In this document: positions 6,052 to 8,065 of the stretch, piece after piece | Numbering within the stretch: position 1 is the stretch's first letter | Layout of the letters: each line of letters opens with the position of its first letter | NCBI GenBank assembly: GCA_902462035.1 | Contig: CABQAC010000092.1 | Location: 1 to 8,065, forward strand | DNA: 8,065 bases | From: an uncultured Eubacteriales bacterium | GTDB taxonomy: Bacteria > Bacillota > Clostridia > Oscillospirales > Acutalibacteraceae | Direction of reading: 5' to 3' | Translations under genes and position numbers: made by a program | The notes under the pieces: model-generated | What the model was told of the DNA's origin: nothing | What the model saw: the letters and a program-made list of their open reading frames with translations, nothing else | The model's database searches: none

Positions 6052-6057
6052 ATTGTT

Positions 6058-6576
6058 TTGTTGGACCATATCATTTTTTATGTCCGGCAATTATTTTCCA
6101 TTGCGATTTTTGCCGCGTTATGGCATCTGGCCGTTTTTTTGCTGGGCACACGGCGCGGGGAATCCATGTTTGACGAAACCAGAAAACGCTACCAGCCCTT
6201 TGGCTGGGAGCAAGACGGCAAGTGGTACCAGCGGCGCCTGCGGATAAAATCCTGGAAAGACAAACTTCCGCAAAGGGTGCCGGACGGCGGCTTTTCCAAA
6301 GAACATCTGGATGGTGTTACGGTGGCGTATTTAGACCGCTTTATACTAGAAACCTGCCGGGGCGAATGGATCCATTTTTCTAATTTTTTATTGGCAGGCG
6401 TATTGTTATTGTTTGTGTCCGGCCCGTTAAAAATACCTTGCGCATTGGCCATCGCGCTGTTACATCTTCCCTATGTGGCGATTCAGCGGTACAACCGGTT
6501 TCGTCTGGTCCGGTACCGCGACCGGCTTGCGCGGCCTATCGTCAGGGTCGCCGACAGCCAGGCAAGCGTGTCTTAA
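6058..6576 (+). CDS. CrtO-like membrane protein (glycosyl-diaponeurosporenoate acyltransferase family)
   Basis: A 172-residue protein resembling the family of Staphylococcus aureus CrtO, which acylates a glycosylated carotenoid in staphyloxanthin synthesis. Shared features recalled from that protein are an early GTR after the first helix (30-32), an F-x-x-E/x-x-G-K-(W/F) block (here FGWEQDGKWY, 48-57), IKSWKDKLP (63-71), an ETCRGEWIHF segment (98-107) matching ETKRAELIHW, and IQRYNRFRLVRY (141-152) matching VQRYNRPRL. Hydrophobic segments lie near 5-29, 105-121 and 124-140, so it should sit in the membrane. No carotenoid gene is visible nearby, so the true acceptor is unknown and the family name should not be read as proof of carotenoid synthesis. 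It starts at TTG (see the ribosome site) and is followed directly by a strong terminator, so it is probably a single-gene transcript. Confidence 0.8.
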   Translation: MLDHIIFYVRQLFSIAIFAALWHLAVFLLGTRRGESMFDETRKRYQPFGWEQDGKWYQRRLRIKSWKDKLPQRVPDGGFSKEHLDGVTVAYLDRFILETCRGEWIHFSNFLLAGVLLLFVSGPLKIPCALAIALLHLPYVAIQRYNRFRLVRYRDRLARPIVRVADSQASVS

Positions 6577-6593
6577 GCCTTACATATTGGTCT

Positions 6594-6625
6594 AGCGGGA
6601 GGAAAATCCTCCCGCTTTTCTTTTT
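6594..6625 (+). terminator. Strong intrinsic terminator after the CrtO-like gene
   Basis: AGCGGGAGGA (6594-6603) pairs perfectly with TCCTCCCGCT (6607-6616) around a three-base AAA loop, followed by the T-run TTTTCTTTTT (6616-6625). It starts 18 bases after the stop codon and isolates the CrtO-like gene from the marR promoter. Confidence 0.93.
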
Positions 6626-6662
6626 GCCGTAAAACGGGCGGAAAATGGCAATATAACGCTTT

Positions 6663-6732
6663 TGAAAATCGATCTTTTCACTTGACGAAACGACCGTCAG
6701 CCGGTATAATACATAAGGATTTTTAATTAAAA
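6663..6732 (+). promoter_or_regulatory. Palindromes around the marR promoter (candidate MarR operators)
   Basis: Three inverted repeats surround the promoter. TGAAAA-6-TTTTCA (6663-6680) lies just upstream of the -35. TGACG-7-CGTCA (6683-6699) overlaps the -35 and spacer. TTTTAATTAAAA (6721-6732), a perfect 12-bp palindrome, lies about +5 to +16 from the start. MarR proteins commonly bind A/T-rich palindromes in their own promoters, so the last is the best operator candidate. Which site is used, if any, is inference. Confidence 0.45.
6682..6710 (+). promoter_or_regulatory. Strong sigma-A-like promoter of marR-degV
   Basis: TTGACG (6682-6687) and consensus TATAAT (6705-6710) are exactly 17 bases apart. 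Transcription would begin near 6717, giving a leader of about 40 bases. It is one of the two best promoters in the window, and no second promoter is evident before degV. Confidence 0.88.
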
Positions 6733-6757
6733 TATTTGAACTATTGGGGGAGTAAAC

Positions 6758-7210
6758 GTGCTGGAAGAAAATTTTGAGCGGCTATACCTCCAGTTCCGCT
6801 TGAACTATTACAAGCGGATGGCCGAGGAAAGCACCAGGCTTGGCGACCGGCTGACCGCCACGGAATACTCCTGTGTCGAGATTATTTATCTTCTGGGCCG
6901 CCCCACGCTGACCGAATTCGCGTCCTTTTTAAATATTTCGCTGCCCAATGCCACCTACAAAGTAAACAGCCTGGCGGAAAAAGGGTATGTTAAAAAAGTG
7001 GCGTCGCCAAGCGACAAGCGGGAATCCGCCCTGGTGGTAACGGAAAAATATTTGAACGGATATGGGCTGAAAAATAAGGATACCGCTGTACTGATGCGGC
7101 GGATCCGAGCGCGGCTGACCCCGGCGGAGCTGGAACATCTGGACCGCTTGTTGGCGCAGATCGCGCAATTTGCCGGGGAACCGCGCGACGAAGGAGAGGA
7201 AACCACATGA
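6758..7210 (+). CDS. MarR-family transcriptional regulator
   Basis: A 150-residue winged-helix regulator of usual MarR length. Residues 1-30 form the N-terminal dimerisation helix. The DNA-binding part begins at LTATEY (32-37) and includes PTLTEFASFLNIS (49-61), recognition helix SLPNATYKVNSLAEKGYV (61-78) and the wing VASPSDKRESALVVTEKY (81-98) with the typical D-K-R triplet (86-88). The C-terminal helix (about 120-138, LTPAELEHLDRLLAQI) completes the dimer. No Cys cluster or other sensor residue marks the ligand; the one Cys is at 39. It starts at GTG, with GGGGGAG five bases upstream. Its TGA overlaps the degV ATG as ATGA, so the two are cotranscribed and probably translationally coupled. 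With a FakB-like partner, a FabT-type role in acyl-chain sensing is possible but unproven. Confidence 0.93.
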   Translation: MLEENFERLYLQFRLNYYKRMAEESTRLGDRLTATEYSCVEIIYLLGRPTLTEFASFLNISLPNATYKVNSLAEKGYVKKVASPSDKRESALVVTEKYLNGYGLKNKDTAVLMRRIRARLTPAELEHLDRLLAQIAQFAGEPRDEGEETT

Positions 7211-8049
7211 TTCAAATCATTACCGATTCCGCGGCGGATTTTACGCCCGCCGAAGCCAAAGAAAAGGGCATCGAGATCATTCCGCTGAAAATTATTTTTG
7301 GCGAGCAGGTATTTTACCAGGAACAAGACGAGGGCTTTCACCAATTCTATTCATTGCTTGCCAGCGCCAAGCAGCTTCCTTCTACCAGCCAGGCGACACC
7401 CCATGAATACGAGGCGCTGTTTGAGCAGGCGCGGGACGCCGGCGGCGGCGCGGTGGTTATTACCCTTTCCGGCAAGCTGAGCGGAACGGTCCAGTCCGCC
7501 CACATGGCAAAGAAAATCTGCGGATATCACAATATCCATATCGTCGATTCCAAACAGGCGGTAATCGGCCAGCGGCTGCTGGTAGAATATGCCGTTCGCC
7601 TGCGGGAACAGGGAAAATCCGCCGACGACATCGCGGCGGCGGTGGAAGACGCCGCCGGGCGCGTGCGGCTGTGGGGAATGGTGGACACGCTGGATTACCT
7701 GCTTAAGGGCGGGCGGCTGTCCCGGGGCGCCGCTATGGTGGGCAGCATGCTCAACATCAAGCCCATTATCGAAATCCGGGACGGCGGCCTCGTAATGGCG
7801 GATAAAGCACGGGGATTCCAAGGAAGTGCTCAGTCCATCTTCCGTATGATGGGAGACGTTCCGGCGGTAGATCCGGCGGCGCCGGTTTATTTCGGATATT
7901 CCCATGTTCAGGACTCCTGCCTGAAGTTCCGGGAGTTGGCCATGGCACGGTACCATTTTTCGGACTGCCCCATTTACCCGGTGGGCGGAATTGTAGGGAC
8001 GCACATCGGCCCCGGGGCAATGATTATTGCCTATTTGCAGCAAAAATAA
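7207..8049 (+). CDS. DegV/FakB-family fatty-acid-binding protein
   Basis: DegV proteins bind one fatty acid; those called FakB present it to the kinase FakA for acyl-phosphate formation. The 280 residues match family length. Visible motifs are TDSAADF (6-12), LPSTSQATP (57-65), TLSGKLSGT (86-94) with a following SA, VDSKQAVIGQ (113-122), LDYLLKGGRLSR (162-173), KPII (185-188), KARG (200-203) and GTHIGPGA (264-271). The Thr/Ser of STSQ, the Ser of LSGT and His266 sit where the fatty-acid carboxylate is held in known FakB structures. Translation uses AAGGAGAGG (7191-7199), inside the end of marR, and starts in the ATGA overlap. No FakA gene is in the window. After the stop, GGAAGGGCGGTGG could be a Shine-Dalgarno for a following gene, so the operon may continue past the edge. 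Confidence 0.95.
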   Translation: MIQIITDSAADFTPAEAKEKGIEIIPLKIIFGEQVFYQEQDEGFHQFYSLLASAKQLPSTSQATPHEYEALFEQARDAGGGAVVITLSGKLSGTVQSAHMAKKICGYHNIHIVDSKQAVIGQRLLVEYAVRLREQGKSADDIAAAVEDAAGRVRLWGMVDTLDYLLKGGRLSRGAAMVGSMLNIKPIIEIRDGGLVMADKARGFQGSAQSIFRMMGDVPAVDPAAPVYFGYSHVQDSCLKFRELAMARYHFSDCPIYPVGGIVGTHIGPGAMIIAYLQQK

Positions 8050-8065
8050 ATCGGAAGGGCGGTGG

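Larger units (their letters stand above)
5783..6057. other. Divergent intergenic region spoIVB / CrtO-like gene
   Basis: This 275-base gap holds the spoIVB leader and candidate forespore promoter at its left end and a strong Shine-Dalgarno at its right end. Short open frames on both strands here have no family resemblance, and the longest runs out of frame into the next gene. For the rightward gene I see only weak promoter candidates, such as TTGGCC (5997-6002) and TATTTT (6019-6024) 16 bases apart. Confidence 0.5.

Noticed and set aside
5829..6173. 115-codon plus-strand frame with a hydrophobic N-terminus, upstream of the CrtO-like gene
   Set aside because: It has no good Shine-Dalgarno and no family resemblance, and it runs more than 110 bases out of frame into the well-supported CrtO-like gene; its start region overlaps the candidate spoIVB promoter.
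7351..8043. 230-codon minus-strand frame over degV
   Set aside because: It is in antisense codon register with degV, which has clear family motifs along its full length.

Overview
The window looks like a piece of a spore-forming, Gram-positive Clostridia chromosome of moderate G+C. The strongest evidence is an adjacent spoIVB-spo0A pair, the conserved sporulation locus of Bacillota endospore formers. A GTP-type PEP carboxykinase, a KDPG aldolase and a MarR-DegV pair fit an anaerobic gut-type clostridium (perhaps Oscillospirales). That placement is an inference from gene content, not from a phylogeny.

Layout. 1-399 (+) is the 3' end of a DUF308/HdeD-like membrane protein. 643-2406 (+) is pckG, GTP-dependent PEP carboxykinase, with its own sigma-A-like promoter and a short leader. 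2409-2472 is one very long hairpin, A-rich on one flank and T-rich on the other, placed to end both pckG and the convergent gene. 2530-3492 (-) is a KDPG/KHG aldolase fused to a C-terminal glyoxalase/VOC-like domain, with a textbook promoter behind it. 3658-4431 (-) is spo0A and 4559-5782 (-) is spoIVB. spoIVB is best started at a TTG five codons inside the longest open frame, because the Shine-Dalgarno sequence lies within that extension. A 275-base divergent gap follows. 6058-6576 (+) is a CrtO-like (glycosyl-diaponeurosporenoate acyltransferase family) membrane protein with a strong terminator. 6758-7210 (+) is a MarR regulator and 7207-8049 (+) a DegV/FakB fatty-acid-binding protein; they overlap by four bases behind one promoter with a nearly consensus -35, a consensus -10 and several palindromes.

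How the genes relate. spoIVB and spo0A act at opposite ends of sporulation: Spo0A is the master entry regulator and SpoIVB the forespore protease that signals sigma-K activation. pckG and the aldolase are central-carbon genes that share only a terminator. The MarR-DegV pair looks like a regulator coupled to an acyl-chain carrier and may belong to exogenous fatty-acid sensing. No mobile element, CRISPR array, tRNA or rRNA was seen, and I see no clearly new multi-gene system. The points most worth checking are the aldolase-VOC fusion, an arginine in place of the conserved receiver lysine in Spo0A, the orphan CrtO-like protein, and operator-like repeats at the aldolase, spo0A and marR promoters.
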